Source: Colwellia sp. PAMC 20917
GTDB taxonomy: Bacteria; Pseudomonadota; Gammaproteobacteria; Enterobacterales; Alteromonadaceae
Reading direction: 5' to 3'
Assembly: GCF_001767295.1 (NCBI RefSeq)
Contig: NZ_CP014944.1
Span: 434,001-498,000 of the forward strand
Length of the DNA: 64,000 nucleotides
Shown piece after piece: positions 16,595 through 25,546 of this stretch (position 1 is its first letter; every line of letters begins with the position of its first letter). The translations under genes were made by a program, and so were the position numbers. The notes under the pieces were generated by a model. It saw nothing but the letters and a program-made list of their open reading frames with translations, searched no databases and was not told the origin of the DNA.

Positions 16595-18862
16595 ATGGAA
16601 AACAATAATAAATGTAACCTGAAACAACTTTTAACCAGTTTTGCACTTGTTAGTGTACTTGCATTTTCTGGTTGTGGTGGTGATACGGGACCTACGGGAG
16701 AAACAGGTTCTGAAGGACCTGTTGGTGATACTGGAGCTGATGGTACGGCAGCAGCACCAACAACATCAAGACAAACAGCGGTGATGGACTCTGCAATTAC
16801 TAATGCAACTATTGCTACAGATGGTGCATTAACCGTTGAATTTACAATCGAAGATGATGTAGGGGTTGGTTATAGTGCGCTTAAAAGCAGCCAAGTACGC
16901 TTTACCTTAGTACAATTAACGCCTATTGATGCTGTTACAGGTGAGCCTTCAAAATGGCAAAGCTATATTAATACAATCGAAAGCGCGCCAACAGATCCTA
17001 GTAACGGCCCAGGAACAGAAGATGCAGATCAAGCAACTTCTGAAAAAGCCAATGATGACGGTGGCATTTTTACCAATAATAATGACGGCACTTATAGTTA
17101 TACTTTGGCAACCAATGTAATGAATGTAACCTCTCCTGTTGCCGTAACTTACAATGCCGATTATACCCATAGAATTGCTTTTCAAATAAGTGGCAGTGGT
17201 TTTCCTACAATGAATCGATCGTTCGATTGGCAACCTTCTACAGGAGCAACAACGAATATTGATAATCGTAAAATGGTAGTTGAAGGTACGTGTAATGCTT
17301 GTCATGGCGAGTTAGCGCTTCATGGTGGTGGTCGTGTAGATATGGCTTATTGTGTTACTTGTCATAATCCAGGTAGTGTTGACGCAAACAGCAGTGAAAG
17401 TGTTGACTTTAAAGTAATGATACACAAAATTCACCGTGGTGCTAACCTTCCCTCTGTTGTAAATGGTGGTGAATATGCTATTTGGGGATATCGAAATAGC
17501 AAGCATGATTACTCTGATACGCATCTTCCACAAGATATTCGTAATTGTACGAATTGCCATGATGATACCAGCGCTGAAACTCCTGATGCTATAAACTTTA
17601 AATCTCAGCCGTCTATTGAAGCATGTGGTTCATGTCATGATGATGTTAATTTTGCAACGGGCGTAGGTCATCTTGCAGGAGCTCAAGCAGACAATAGTTT
17701 ATGTCAAACTTGTCATGGTACTTCTGGTTTCTCATCTGTAGAGAAGAACCATACTGATGTGATGTCAAATGTTGATATCGCACGTACAGCGATTGTAACA
17801 CAAGCGAAAGCGACTCGAATTGACCTTGCAACCGGTAATGTTGAAGTAGATGTCATGATTACTTTAGAAGGTGAACCTGTTACGGCGCTACGCGATATTA
17901 GTGATGTAGATACGGCACAAGGTGCTAAATTTGGTAAGTATGGTTATGGTACTGACAATGGCGCTATTGCTATTAACTGGGACAACGGCACGGGTTATCA
18001 ACTCAATCACCAAGAAGTAGTTTTTAATGACTGTATAGCTGACGGAGCTGGTTTGTTTACTTGTACAGCTACGGGGCTTTTAGCAGGTATTACCGCAACA
18101 GACGTTGTGACTGTAACACCAGTAGATGTTTTAGTGTGTATGAATGAAAAAGACGGTGCGATTGTTCGTTGTGACTCTCCTGAAACAAATACTATGAAGG
18201 TTGCTCAAATAGAGTCAACACCTTCAATTGTATTCTTCAAAGGTGATGGAACTATCACCACTGAAGGTTACGATAAAATTGGCGCAGATATAACCGCTTG
18301 TCAAAGCTGTCATGCCGACAATAAATTCCACCATGCCTCTACTGACTTAACACAATGTAAAACCTGTCATAATGCTACACGTACTGGTTATAGAGGTTTA
18401 GGTGACTTAAAACGTCATGTCCATCGCTTACATTCTGGTTTAGATAAAAATGCACTTGATGACTCTAACCCAGAACAAATAGATCACTTCCCTGGAAATA
18501 TCGACAATTGTGGGCAATGTCATACAAATGATCAATTCAACTTGCCAATACAACAAAATACTCGTGCTTCTATTGCTCGTGGTGCAAGTGATAATGTTTA
18601 TATAAGTCCAACTGCGGTTGTCTGTGGAAGTTGCCATCTTAATGTTAAATTAGGTTTAATTGATCCAAGATTACCAGGGTTAATAGATCCCGCTAAAGGT
18701 AGCATTGATACTAAGGGACAAGCCCTTATAGATCATATGATACAAAATGGCGGGATATTTGGCGCAGCAGCATTTGATGAGGCTAATAAAGTTGAGTCAT
18801 GTGCAGTGTGTCACGCTATTGGTGCAGAATTTGGTGTCGACAAAGTACACGAAATAAAATAA
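16595..18862 (+). CDS. OmcA/MtrC-family decaheme surface lipoprotein cytochrome
   Basis: Predicted cell-surface terminal reductase of an MtrCAB-type conduit; about 755 aa. A lipoprotein signal ends LAFSGC (lipid-bearing Cys). A collagen-like Gly-X-Y stretch follows (DTGPTGETGSEGPVGDTG...), then a beta domain. There are two groups of five haem sites: CNACH, CVTCH, CTNCH, CGSCH, CQTCH, and after a second beta domain CQSCH, CKTCH, CGQCH, CGSCH, CAVCH. This two-by-five layout is that of MtrC/OmcA. I chose the ATG at 16595 because GGAG lies 6 nt upstream; the ATG at 16592 is also possible. The 117-bp gap to the next gene and shared strand suggest one operon with the MtrA- and MtrB-like genes. Confidence 0.93.
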   Translation: MENNNKCNLKQLLTSFALVSVLAFSGCGGDTGPTGETGSEGPVGDTGADGTAAAPTTSRQTAVMDSAITNATIATDGALTVEFTIEDDVGVGYSALKSSQVRFTLVQLTPIDAVTGEPSKWQSYINTIESAPTDPSNGPGTEDADQATSEKANDDGGIFTNNNDGTYSYTLATNVMNVTSPVAVTYNADYTHRIAFQISGSGFPTMNRSFDWQPSTGATTNIDNRKMVVEGTCNACHGELALHGGGRVDMAYCVTCHNPGSVDANSSESVDFKVMIHKIHRGANLPSVVNGGEYAIWGYRNSKHDYSDTHLPQDIRNCTNCHDDTSAETPDAINFKSQPSIEACGSCHDDVNFATGVGHLAGAQADNSLCQTCHGTSGFSSVEKNHTDVMSNVDIARTAIVTQAKATRIDLATGNVEVDVMITLEGEPVTALRDISDVDTAQGAKFGKYGYGTDNGAIAINWDNGTGYQLNHQEVVFNDCIADGAGLFTCTATGLLAGITATDVVTVTPVDVLVCMNEKDGAIVRCDSPETNTMKVAQIESTPSIVFFKGDGTITTEGYDKIGADITACQSCHADNKFHHASTDLTQCKTCHNATRTGYRGLGDLKRHVHRLHSGLDKNALDDSNPEQIDHFPGNIDNCGQCHTNDQFNLPIQQNTRASIARGASDNVYISPTAVVCGSCHLNVKLGLIDPRLPGLIDPAKGSIDTKGQALIDHMIQNGGIFGAAAFDEANKVESCAVCHAIGAEFGVDKVHEIK

Positions 18863-18979
18863 CTTATTACTATAGTCGCAAAGTTATTTAAGTTATAACC
18901 AATAAACACAAAGGCGAATTGCTCTTGGTTTATTAAAAATAAATAACTAAATAATAACAATAAATAAGAGTGAAATTCA

Positions 18980-20011
18980 ATGCGAGATATTCTTAAAACC
19001 TTTTTTTCGGTCTTACTCTTTATCCCTCTCATGTCATCAACGAGTTTTGCCGAAAACAAACCCAATTCTCCCGAAAAAAATAAAGCAGAAAAAACGGTAA
19101 CATCAGCCAAGCCTTTAACCGCTGATCAACTTGACATTTTACTCGTTAAAAAGTTTAAACAAGGCAAATATTCTAAAAAAGGTGCTGACAGTTGCCTTAA
19201 ATGTCATGACGGAGACTCTGACAGTAATGCCATGGGTATTTTTAATAATGTTCACGGCCGTCAAGATGTTAAAAATTCGCCATTTTCACAGTTACAATGT
19301 GAAAGCTGCCATGGTCCTGCAGGCAAACACACGGCAAGAGTAAAAAAAGGCAAACTTAGAGAGCCTGTTATTACATTCGGTAACCACTCTCTTGTTGATG
19401 CCGATAAACAGAACAGTGTTTGCATGAGTTGTCATGAAGATAGACAACGTATTGCATGGCAAGGTAGTTCACATCAAAGTGAACAAGTCCCCTGTGCGTC
19501 TTGTCATCAAGTTCATGAAGGGCAAGATCCTATTTTGTTTAAGCAACAACAAAATAAATTATGTGGTAGTTGTCACAAAGAACAATTGCATGCCATCAAT
19601 AAACGTTCTAGTCATCCGTTAAAATGGGGACAAATGGCTTGCTCTGATTGTCATAACCCACACGGTTCTTTTTCTGAGCATGAATTACAACGGCCTTCAA
19701 TTAATCAAACCTGTTATCAGTGTCATAGTGAAAAACGTGGACCATTGCTTTGGGAACATGCCCCTGTTGCCGAAGATTGTAGTGTCTGCCATGACTCCCA
19801 CGGATCTATTAATGCAAATATGCTTAAACAACGTACGCCACAAATATGCCAAGATTGTCATACACCAGCAGATCACCCTTCAACGGCGATTGCGGGTAGT
19901 CAGTTTGTTGAAAATACCCAAAGTACGTTTGCTCTTGGACAAAATTGTATGAATTGTCACAGCTTAATTCACGGCAGTAATCACCCTGCTGGTCATACTT
20001 TTCAACGCTAG
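18980..20011 (+). CDS. MtrA/DmsE-family periplasmic decaheme cytochrome c
   Basis: 343 aa with a signal peptide (FFSVLLFIPLMSSTSFA) and ten evenly spaced haem sites: CLKCH, CESCH, CMSCH, CASCH, CGSCH, CSDCH, CYQCH, CSVCH, CQDCH and CMNCH. The segment CESCHGPAGKHTARV and the recurring CxxCHxxHG pattern are typical of MtrA, PioA and DmsE. Known members sit inside an MtrB barrel and wire electrons across the outer membrane. The next gene encodes exactly such a barrel, 29 bp after the stop. DmsE homologues serve DMSO reductases, but no dmsAB genes are present, so an MtrA-type conduit role is preferred. Confidence 0.94.
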   Translation: MRDILKTFFSVLLFIPLMSSTSFAENKPNSPEKNKAEKTVTSAKPLTADQLDILLVKKFKQGKYSKKGADSCLKCHDGDSDSNAMGIFNNVHGRQDVKNSPFSQLQCESCHGPAGKHTARVKKGKLREPVITFGNHSLVDADKQNSVCMSCHEDRQRIAWQGSSHQSEQVPCASCHQVHEGQDPILFKQQQNKLCGSCHKEQLHAINKRSSHPLKWGQMACSDCHNPHGSFSEHELQRPSINQTCYQCHSEKRGPLLWEHAPVAEDCSVCHDSHGSINANMLKQRTPQICQDCHTPADHPSTAIAGSQFVENTQSTFALGQNCMNCHSLIHGSNHPAGHTFQR

Positions 20012-20040
20012 TGCTAAAATTAATGTTAAGGAGAATACCA

Positions 20041-22203
20041 ATGAACAACACCACCTATAAACTACTCCTTAATAGCATCACGCTTGCTATTTTTGTTTGT
20101 TTTTCTGCAACTAGTTTGGCAGATGGATTTCGTTTACAAGATGCTAATACCCAGAAAGTCAAAAAAGAAAAATGGCTCTGTAAATATTGTCCCGACAATA
20201 CGAAATCAGTAGCAAAAATTAGCGTTAATTTGTCGAATAATTCTGAAGATAATGGGCATTTTTCTACAATAACGGGAGAACAAAAAGATGGCACTTATGC
20301 TCACCTTGACGCTGAACTATCGCAAAGATCACAAAATACACATTATCAAGTTCAAGCCAAAGGTTTAGGCAAAGATAATAGTTATGCTCATTTATCGGCT
20401 ACTAAATTAAATAGCTATAAAATTTCGTTAAATTACCAGACACTTAATCAGTTTGGTCATGCTCAGGGATTAACCCCTTTTACTAATGCTGGTAATGCCT
20501 CATTGCTTCTGCCCAGTGACTGGCAGCGAGTAGCAACAACCGCTGAAATGTCTAATCAGCAATTTTCAGAATTTGACCAAAAAATAGAAAGACAAAACTG
20601 GCAGTTGGCAGCAGAAACTAACTTCACGAATAACTGGCAAGGTTACATTGATTATCAATACCAAGATAAACAAGGTTTACGCTCCACCAGTGGCAACATT
20701 CTCACCAAAACCGTTATATTACCTGAAGGAATTAACCAGCAGCATAATCAACTGGATGCTGGCAGTTATTATCAATATGACGATGTTACTTTATTAGTTA
20801 ATTATTATCACAGCGACTTTAGCAATAAACGATCCGTAGTGAATTGGAATAGCCCTTATGCGGTTGTATTTGGTGGTGCCAATAATGGACAGTTATCTGG
20901 CTCACCAGATAATGAATTTGATCAAATCAGTATTTTTGGCAATTATCGCGATAATAGTTTAACCCTTCAAGCTCGATTGATTTATGGACAACTATCACAA
21001 ACAGATGATTTTTTATCTTATAGTTCAAATAATCTACTGGAAGCAGATAGCTTACCTACCACTCATTTAGATGGTCAAATAAATACTTTTTCAACGCATT
21101 TAAAAGCGTTATTCAGAACCGATAACAAGTGGCGTTTAACGGCTAACTATCATTTTCAAGATCGTGATAACAAAACGCAAAGTAATTCGTATCAACACAT
21201 ATTAACAGACAGTGCTATTTTACCTGATTTGATTACTAATAATACCTATAGTTTTAAAAAAGAAAAACTCACATTGGAAGCGCAATATCGTTTTACCATT
21301 CAATCTCATTTATCAATGGGCTGGAAATTAAAACGACAAGAACGTGATTTTCAAGATAGAAAAAACACCAAAAATGAAAAATTCTGGTTCAAAGTTTCAA
21401 CCCATTTTGCTCCTTTTAATAAAGTCTACGTAGAGCTATCCAAGCAATTTCGTGATGGCAGTAGTTATAATCGTATAGATAAAACATCACCTATTGACAG
21501 TACACTGCCAATACAAATGAAAGTGCAAAAATATTACCAAGCGGATCGTCAAAGAGAACAAGCCAAAGGACATTTATCTTTAAATCCTTTTAACAGTAGC
21601 TTAAACAGTATTTTAATGAACACCGAAGTTGCTATTGAAGTCTATTTCTCTCGTGACCAATATCAACATACTGATATTGGATTGATAGAAAGTAAACGTA
21701 ATGGTGTTGATCTTTCTGTTAGCACACAATTATCGAAACGTATTTCATTAGTTGCTTATACTCATAACCAATGGCAAGAAAATATCAGCCAAGGTAGTTA
21801 CTGGGACAATGATGTAGACTGGTTAAGTAACCAAGATGATAAGTCTGACAGTGTAGGAATAAATCTAGCAGCAGAAAAGTTGGCTGATGGTAAATTAACG
21901 TTAGCGGCAGATTACACCTATTCATATACAAGTGGCATTACACAAGTTAATTCATTGTCACTAAATTCTAGTGACAGTCACAAAGAACTGGTGATCAATT
22001 CTCATCATCTCAATATATATGCAGACTATAATTATTCTGACCAAGTTGATTTGCACTTAGGTTTGTTATACCAAAAATTTAGTGAAAACGATTGGCGTTC
22101 TGAATATGATATAGATCGCATAATTAACGTGCTTGGCAATGGTTTATCTAACTATGACTACGATGCTTACAGACTAACCACGGGAGTGACTTATCTGTTT
22201 TAA
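20041..22203 (+). CDS. MtrB/PioB-family decaheme-associated outer-membrane beta-barrel
   Basis: Outer-membrane porin sheath for the MtrA-like cytochrome; 720 aa from the ATG at 20041, which has AAGGAG 7 nt upstream. The signal peptide (LLLNSITLAIFVCFSATSLA) is followed by the WLCKYCPD CxxC motif that marks MtrB N-termini. The rest is alternating-strand barrel sequence rich in Y, Q and N. The protein ends with the aromatic strand TTGVTYLF. Known MtrB needs its CxxC near the N-terminus for function. It is the last gene of the MtrCAB-like unit. Confidence 0.93.
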   Translation: MNNTTYKLLLNSITLAIFVCFSATSLADGFRLQDANTQKVKKEKWLCKYCPDNTKSVAKISVNLSNNSEDNGHFSTITGEQKDGTYAHLDAELSQRSQNTHYQVQAKGLGKDNSYAHLSATKLNSYKISLNYQTLNQFGHAQGLTPFTNAGNASLLLPSDWQRVATTAEMSNQQFSEFDQKIERQNWQLAAETNFTNNWQGYIDYQYQDKQGLRSTSGNILTKTVILPEGINQQHNQLDAGSYYQYDDVTLLVNYYHSDFSNKRSVVNWNSPYAVVFGGANNGQLSGSPDNEFDQISIFGNYRDNSLTLQARLIYGQLSQTDDFLSYSSNNLLEADSLPTTHLDGQINTFSTHLKALFRTDNKWRLTANYHFQDRDNKTQSNSYQHILTDSAILPDLITNNTYSFKKEKLTLEAQYRFTIQSHLSMGWKLKRQERDFQDRKNTKNEKFWFKVSTHFAPFNKVYVELSKQFRDGSSYNRIDKTSPIDSTLPIQMKVQKYYQADRQREQAKGHLSLNPFNSSLNSILMNTEVAIEVYFSRDQYQHTDIGLIESKRNGVDLSVSTQLSKRISLVAYTHNQWQENISQGSYWDNDVDWLSNQDDKSDSVGINLAAEKLADGKLTLAADYTYSYTSGITQVNSLSLNSSDSHKELVINSHHLNIYADYNYSDQVDLHLGLLYQKFSENDWRSEYDIDRIINVLGNGLSNYDYDAYRLTTGVTYLF

Positions 22204-22597
22204 ACTTTAACCATATAATCACATAATTTATTTTTAAAAGATAATTGACCAGGGCAAGAGCATTTAGCTTACTTCTGCAAGTAACTCAGCATTACGCTCT
22301 CCGCACAAGTTAGCATTCTTAATAAACAGCTAAATAAGTACTTACCCATCAGAACACTCTAAACAACGATCTTTAGATACTTCTCGAACATTTAGAATCA
22401 CAATGCATTATTAAGATTAAGTGTATTGATTTGATGGTTTGGTTGGCATTTGAAAGTCGATAAATTGAGTGGCATATCAGATTAAAAATATAAATTTTAT
22501 CAAACATCAATACGAGCATAAAATCAATGTCAGGAAAATAACCACTGAGTTTTCCAACCTGCCAGGAATAATTAGCAACCAATTAGTAACTAAACGG
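22204..22597. other. Non-coding region at the right end of the island
   Basis: 394 bp between the barrel gene and the tRNA-Leu terminator. I find no coding sequence with family resemblance, no integrase and no clear hairpin terminator for the plus-strand operon. It looks like decayed or acquired sequence and may hold the right boundary of the island. Confidence 0.5.
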
Positions 22598-22628
22598 AAA
22601 AAGACCAATTCATCACGAATTGGCCTTT
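22598..22628 (-). terminator. Intrinsic terminator of the tRNA-Leu gene
   Basis: On the minus strand, AAAGGCCAATTC, loop GTGAT, GAATTGGTC, then TTTTT. It lies 24 bp beyond the CCA end of tRNA-Leu(GAG). Confidence 0.88.
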
Positions 22629-22652
22629 AGGTATCTGTATATATAAATTTAG

Positions 22653-22737
22653 TGGTGCGGTTGGGGGGACTTGAACCCCCACGACCTAAGTCACCAGCCC
22701 CTCAAGCTGGCGCGTCTACCAATTCCGCCACAACCGC
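22653..22737 (-). tRNA. leuU: tRNA-Leu (anticodon GAG)
   Basis: 85-nt cloverleaf ending in an encoded CCA. Acceptor arms GCGGTTG/CAACCGC pair fully, followed by discriminator A. The anticodon stem CCAGC/GCTGG holds loop TTGAGGG (GAG). A long class II variable arm (TGACTTAGGTCGT) and T stem GGGGG/CCCCC with loop TTCAAGT are present. It reads CTC/CTT leucine codons. The order tpiA-secG-tRNA matches the enterobacterial glmM-secG-leuU neighbourhood. A perfect 13-bp inverted repeat flanks the gene on both sides (22641-22653 and 22743-22755). Confidence 0.98.
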
Positions 22738-22815
22738 GCAATACTAAATTTATATTATCTTTCTTACTAAGTTAACTTGCTCATTTTGAGGTAAATAAGC
22801 CTACTTAACTTTTAG

Positions 22816-22865
22816 ACTAGCAGTCCCATCAAGTGTGGTGCGTCTAACAATTCCGCCACATCTGC
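22816..22865 (-). pseudogene. Degenerate tRNA-Leu, 5' portion only
   Basis: The minus strand reads GCAGATGTGGCGGAATTGTT then AGACGCACCACACTTGATGGG. It follows the 5' half of the intact neighbour (GCGGTTGTGGCGGAATTGGT, AGACGCG, anticodon region) through the D arm and into the anticodon arm, then loses resemblance. The acceptor and anticodon stems can no longer pair, and no 3' half follows. It lies 78 bp upstream of the intact gene, just after secG. Confidence 0.7.
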
Positions 22866-22877
22866 ATTTTTAAAACT

Positions 22878-23276
22878 TTACTTTGGAATGTCGTTATCAT
22901 TCGCTTTCTTAGTCGCTGCAGGAATATCGCTATTCCCTGATGACTGACCTGGCTCTACACTTTCGCTAGGGATTGATGCATCACCTGGTATAGTTTGCTC
23001 TACAGGAGTGTTTAAGTTGTTCCACTCATCGGTAGATTTAATTCTATTTGCCGTTAAGTTACCTAACACTAAGCTGATAACAAAGAACGCTATAGCTAAC
23101 CATGTAGTCGCTTTAGTTAAAAAGTTACCTGAGCCACTTGAACCAAATATTGTTGCTGAAGAGCCGGCACCAAAAGATGCGCCCATATCTGCGCCTTTAC
23201 CTTGTTGGATTAAAACTAAACCAATTAAACAAATTGAAACAATTAAATAAGCAATAATTAACGATTGATACAACAT
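22878..23276 (-). CDS. secG: Preprotein translocase subunit SecG
   Basis: Small membrane subunit of the SecYEG export channel; 132 aa. Two helices (LIIAYLIVSICLIGLVLIQQ and TTWLAIAFFVISLVLGN) flank the conserved cytoplasmic loop GKGADMGASFGAGSSATIFG. The C-terminal tail is polar and low-complexity, as in many gammaproteobacteria. It begins 1 bp after tpiA and precedes the tRNA-Leu region, the conserved neighbourhood. Confidence 0.96.
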   Translation of the reverse strand: MLYQSLIIAYLIVSICLIGLVLIQQGKGADMGASFGAGSSATIFGSSGSGNFLTKATTWLAIAFFVISLVLGNLTANRIKSTDEWNNLNTPVEQTIPGDASIPSESVEPGQSSGNSDIPAATKKANDNDIPK

Positions 23277-23277
23277 T

Positions 23278-24048
23278 TTAAGATCCTTTGGCTGACGAGC
23301 AAATTATTTTGAATTCGTCGACTTTTAAACTAGCACCACCAATAAGACCACCGTCAATATCAGTTTGTGCAAATAATTCTTCACAGTTAGCAGCATTTAC
23401 GCTACCACCGTATAATAATGGCACTTTATTCGCGATAGTATCATCAGCGTTAGCTAAAAATTGACGAATAAATAAGTGTGTTGCTTGTGCCATTTCTGGA
23501 GATGCTGTTTTGCCAGTACCAATAGCCCAAACAGGCTCGTAAGCAATAACAACATCTGTAAATTTTTCTATACCAATTTCGTCAATTACTGGCTGTAATT
23601 GTGAAGCGAGTACTGTCTCTGTTTGTTCAGCAGTTCGTTCATCTTCACTTTCACCAATACACAATATAGGTGTTAAACCAGCATCCAAAGTAGCTTTAAC
23701 TTTATGAGCAACTTGTGTACTTGTTTCTTTGTAAATGCATCTTCGTTCAGAGTGCCCTACAATAACATAATTTACAGAAACTTCCTTGAGCATATCTGTG
23801 GATATTTCACCAGTATATGCTCCACTTTGATGCTCGCTTACATTTTGCGCACCTAAATGGATGTTTGCTTGTAAATTGTCACTTTTAGCACTTATTGTAA
23901 ATGCTGATAGAAAAGGCGCAGGAGGACAAACAACAACGTCGACATTTTCAGCTAGCTTGACACTATTTAATCCTGAAATCATTTCTTTTATCAGCGACAA
24001 ACTTCCATTCATTTTCCAGTTTGCGGCTACTATTGCTTGTCTTTTCAT
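23278..24048 (-). CDS. tpiA: Triosephosphate isomerase
   Basis: Interconverts dihydroxyacetone phosphate and glyceraldehyde 3-phosphate in glycolysis; 256 aa, usual length. Visible marks: N-terminal AANWKMNGS with the substrate Lys, VIVGHSERR with the electrophilic His, the catalytic Glu in AYEPVWAIGTGKTAS with flexible loop 6, and the phosphate-binding LLYGGSVNAAN. Cytoplasmic. It lies between glmM (115 bp upstream) and secG (1 bp downstream). Confidence 0.98.
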   Translation of the reverse strand: MKRQAIVAANWKMNGSLSLIKEMISGLNSVKLAENVDVVVCPPAPFLSAFTISAKSDNLQANIHLGAQNVSEHQSGAYTGEISTDMLKEVSVNYVIVGHSERRCIYKETSTQVAHKVKATLDAGLTPILCIGESEDERTAEQTETVLASQLQPVIDEIGIEKFTDVVIAYEPVWAIGTGKTASPEMAQATHLFIRQFLANADDTIANKVPLLYGGSVNAANCEELFAQTDIDGGLIGGASLKVDEFKIICSSAKGS

Positions 24049-24162
24049 TTATCTTTCCTAATTAAAGCGGCGAGATATTAACTAACCTACGAACAAGATA
24101 CAAGTGTTTAACTTAATATCTTGTTCATTTGCTTATTATTCAACCGTCTGACGTCTATTTTG

Positions 24163-25500
24163 TTAACAAGCGGCTTTAACAGCATCGGCAATGATATTTG
24201 CTAGCTCGGTAACTTCTGTTAATTCTGGTCCTTCAACCATAACCCGTATTAAAGGCTCAGTACCTGATTTACGTAATAACACGCGACCACGCCCTGAAAG
24301 TTGTTCATTGACCGTATGTACAGCAGCGACGACATTCTGCGCCGTTAACGGGTCATTGTCACCGGTAAACCTAACATTAACTAACACTTGTGGTAATTTA
24401 GTCATCCCTTGGCGGAGTTCGTGCAAGGTTTTATCACCACTACAAACAGCGGTTAATACATTTAACGCGGCGATAATACCATCACCGGTAGAAGTATTTT
24501 TTAAATTGATCACATGGCCAGAGTTTTCAGCGCCCAACTGCCAACCTTTTTTGTTGAGCATTTCGGTAACATATCGATCGCCGACTTTGCTGCGAGCAAA
24601 AGGTATCCCCATGTCCGCAAGCGCAATTTCAAGCCCCATATTACTCATCAGTGTACCAACAACACCTCCACTAATAACGCCACTTTGTAAATCGTTTGAA
24701 GCAATAACGTAGACACACTCATCACCATCAAGCACATAGCCAGTATGATCAACCATCATCAAGCGGTCGCCATCACCATCTAGTGCAATACCTAAATCAG
24801 CCTGATGTTCAACAACAGCCTTACTGATAGCGTCCATTGATGTTGCACCACACTGGTCGTTAATATTGGTACCATTTGGCGACGTACCGATTTCAATCAC
24901 TTGTGCACCTAATTCACGAAACACGTTAGGTGCGATGTGGTAAGTTGCACCGTGCGCGCAATCAACAACAATTTTATAATCTTTTAAAGAATATTGGCTA
25001 GGAAAATTACTTTTACAAAACTCAATATAGCGCCCAGCAGCGTCTTCAATTCGCGTTGCTTTACCTAATTTAGCCGATTCAACACAGCCCATTTCTTTAT
25101 CTAATTGTGCTTCAATAGCCAGTTCGACATCATCGGGTAACTTCTCACCATTTTGTGAGAAAAACTTAATGCCGTTGTCATAAAATGGATTATGTGATGC
25201 ACTAATAACGATACCCGCTTCAGCGCGAAAAGTTTTAGTAAGGTAAGCAATCCCTGGCGTTGGCATGGGTCCCAATAAGCCAATATCGATTCCCGCAGCA
25301 GAAAAACCAGCTTCTAGGGCTGACTCAAGCATGTAGCCTGAAATTCGGGTATCTTTACCGATAAGTACTTTTTTCGTGCCTTGGGCAGCTAGTACGCGGC
25401 CAGCGGCATAACCTAATTTCATCACAAACTCAGCGGTGATTGGGTATTGTCCTACTAGGCCTCTTATGCCATCGGTTCCAAAATATCTTCTTTCTGACAT
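24163..25500 (-). CDS. glmM: Phosphoglucosamine mutase
   Basis: Converts glucosamine 6-phosphate to glucosamine 1-phosphate for cell-wall UDP-GlcNAc; 445 aa. The N-terminus [14 protein letters not shown], the phosphoserine loop [15 protein letters not shown], the metal loop [11 protein letters not shown], the sugar loop and the phosphate-binding [15 protein letters not shown] are all intact. It lies 46 bp downstream of folP, continuing the ftsH-folP-glmM order known from E. coli. Confidence 0.98.
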   Translation of the reverse strand: MSERRYFGTDGIRGLVGQYPITAEFVMKLGYAAGRVLAAQGTKKVLIGKDTRISGYMLESALEAGFSAAGIDIGLLGPMPTPGIAYLTKTFRAEAGIVISASHNPFYDNGIKFFSQNGEKLPDDVELAIEAQLDKEMGCVESAKLGKATRIEDAAGRYIEFCKSNFPSQYSLKDYKIVVDCAHGATYHIAPNVFRELGAQVIEIGTSPNGTNINDQCGATSMDAISKAVVEHQADLGIALDGDGDRLMMVDHTGYVLDGDECVYVIASNDLQSGVISGGVVGTLMSNMGLEIALADMGIPFARSKVGDRYVTEMLNKKGWQLGAENSGHVINLKNTSTGDGIIAALNVLTAVCSGDKTLHELRQGMTKLPQVLVNVRFTGDNDPLTAQNVVAAVHTVNEQLSGRGRVLLRKSGTEPLIRVMVEGPELTEVTELANIIADAVKAAC

Positions 25501-25546
25501 TTTATTTGTCCTTTATATTTACTTTTTTAGTATATTTAATGTTGAG

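Noticed and set aside
18980-20011. DMSO reductase accessory cytochrome (DmsE)
   Set aside because: No dmsA/dmsB genes are in the window; the neighbours are MtrC- and MtrB-like, so a conduit cytochrome is the better reading.
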